Assembly: GCA_007135435.1 (NCBI GenBank)
Contig: SLIW01000029.1
Coordinates: 1 to 6,160 of the forward strand
Origin: Natronomonas sp.
GTDB lineage: Archaea; Halobacteriota; Halobacteria; Halobacteriales; Haloarculaceae
Direction of reading: 5' to 3'
Length of the DNA: 6,160 bases
Each line of letters begins with the position of its first letter. Position 1 is the stretch's first letter. The notes beneath the pieces are model-generated. The model was given only the letters and a program-made list of their open reading frames with translations. It was not told the DNA's origin and did no database searches. Position numbers and translations under genes: made by a program. This document shows positions 5,335 to 6,160 of this stretch, in pieces.

Positions 5335-5360
5335 GTCGCCCGGCCGTGTCCGGGGTTCGC

Positions 5361-6160
5361 ATGCGAGGCAGACGGCGGTGGTTGCTGGGGGTCCTGCTCG
5401 GTGTCGCGCTCGTCGGCACCCTGTACGCCGCAGCAGGCCCCATCGGACTCCTCGCCCCGTTCACCGGAGACGCGTGGGCCACCGCCGACGAGGCGAACCC
5501 GGGTGCGACCGGGCCGAGCGTCGAGCGGGCCCTGACCGGTCCGACGACGGTCGAGAGCCCCCACGGCGAGGCGACCGTCCGCTACGACGACCGTGGCGTC
5601 CCGCACGTCGAGGCGGCGAACGACGAGGCGCTGGCCTACGCGGTGGGCTACGTCCACGCCCGCGACCGCCTCTTCCAGCTCGACATCCAGCGACGACTGA
5701 TGCGCGGCGAGCTCGCCGCCGCCTTCGGCCCCGAGCAGGTCGAGTCGGACCGGTTCCACCGGCGCATGGGCTTCGCGGAGAGCGCCGAGGTGAGCTGGGA
5801 AGCCCTCGAGGACGAGTCGACGCGTGCCGGCATCGAGGCCTACACCGACGGGGTCAACGCCTACATGGACGCACGGCCGCTTCCGATGGAGTTCGCGATC
5901 GCGGGCTACGAGCCGGACCCCTGGCGTCCGGAGGACACGCTGCTCATCGGGACGCTGATCTCCTGGGGGCTCACCGGCTCGTTCGCCGAACTCGAGGAGG
6001 CGACCGTCCGGGAGCGCGTCCCCGGCGCGGAGGAGCTCTACCCGGACCAGCTCGACCACGATGCCCCCATCGTCCGCGAGGAGCACCTCGAGGAACAACA
6101 CAGAGGGGGCGATGCACAGGCATCGCCAGGCGACGTCTCCCGCTCGGCCGACGAGCACGA
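5361..6160 (+). CDS. Penicillin acylase family protein (Ntn hydrolase precursor), 3' truncated by the window edge
   Basis: The frame is open from the ATG at 5361 to the right edge, giving 266 complete codons of a protein that is usually about 750-850 aa. Residues 1-25 form an export signal or anchor: GRRRWLL has a Tat-like RRxWL pattern and is followed by a hydrophobic stretch to about residue 31. The start of the alpha subunit is diagnostic. It shows VRYDDRGVPHVEAANDEAL (73-91), then AYAVGYVHARDRLFQLDIQ (92-110), RRLMRGELAAAFG (111-123), YTDGVNAYMD (161-170), and the FAIAGYEPDPWRPEDTLL block (178-195). These proteins cut themselves into alpha and beta chains, exposing a catalytic Ser (within SNNW-like sequence) at the beta N terminus; that site is beyond the window, so activity cannot be judged. 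Substrates may be acyl amides such as acyl-homoserine lactones or other N-acyl compounds; which one is unknown. Near the right end (from about 6091) codon use shifts to caa, aga, gca and cca. Confidence 0.9.
   Translation, partial: MRGRRRWLLGVLLGVALVGTLYAAAGPIGLLAPFTGDAWATADEANPGATGPSVERALTGPTTVESPHGEATVRYDDRGVPHVEAANDEALAYAVGYVHARDRLFQLDIQRRLMRGELAAAFGPEQVESDRFHRRMGFAESAEVSWEALEDESTRAGIEAYTDGVNAYMDARPLPMEFAIAGYEPDPWRPEDTLLIGTLISWGLTGSFAELEEATVRERVPGAEELYPDQLDHDAPIVREEHLEEQHRGGDAQASPGDVSRSADEH
6108..6127. repeat. Perfect 8-bp inverted repeat inside the acylase gene
   Basis: GGCGATGC (6108-6115) and GCATCGCC (6120-6127) are exact reverse complements with an ACAG loop. The repeat lies in a stretch of codons atypical for this window, encoding HRGGDAQASPG (residues 247-257 of the acylase). 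It may be an inserted linker or a chance hairpin. The reading frame stays open. Confidence 0.5.

Noticed and set aside
5271..6158. Minus-strand open frame of 295 codons at the right end
   Set aside because: It is antisense to the acylase frame, whose alpha-subunit motifs are unmistakable.

Overview
The window looks like chromosomal DNA of a haloarchaeon (class Halobacteria). It is very GC-rich, with a strong G/C third-position bias. Its proteins are rich in Asp and Glu. Several start codons lie about 25-30 nt downstream of a TATA-like or T-rich box with no Shine-Dalgarno in between, which is the leaderless arrangement common in this group. No rRNA, tRNA, CRISPR array, insertion sequence or phage gene was seen.

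Layout, left to right. (1) The 3' part of a DUF2071 (YqjF-like) gene runs off the left edge. (2) A tandem pair encodes bacterial-PH-domain membrane proteins. The first is YdbS-like, with one PH domain and two membrane segments. The second is YdbT-like, with three PH domains and about six membrane segments. Both carry unusual low-complexity arms: an acidic N-terminal extension with a thrice-repeated PFDExLTxAVR motif and a GRERP array on the YdbS-like protein, and a ten-unit G-D-G-S-D tail on the YdbT-like protein. (3) On the minus strand, converging on the pair, is a small glyoxalase/VOC-fold protein. (4) Divergent from it, across a 55-nt gap with one central TATA-like element, is an acidic haloarchaeal lipoprotein. 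(5) A 78-aa CDGSH iron-sulfur protein follows, its promoter bracketed by a perfect 8-bp inverted repeat. (6) After a 201-nt gap comes the 5' part of a penicillin acylase family hydrolase, which runs off the right edge.

Only the YdbS/YdbT pair is clearly an operon. Its two proteins probably act together in the membrane; bacterial YdbST homologues are linked to envelope stress and resistance to antimicrobial peptides. The other genes look like independent units with their own promoters. The CDGSH and acylase genes share a very similar promoter sequence at the same distance from their starts.

The most unusual material is the contrast between the repeat arms. The PFDE motif is conserved in protein but diverged at synonymous sites, which suggests selection. 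The GRERP and GDGSD arrays are nearly identical in DNA, which suggests recent slippage expansion. I see no complete new defence or mobile system here.
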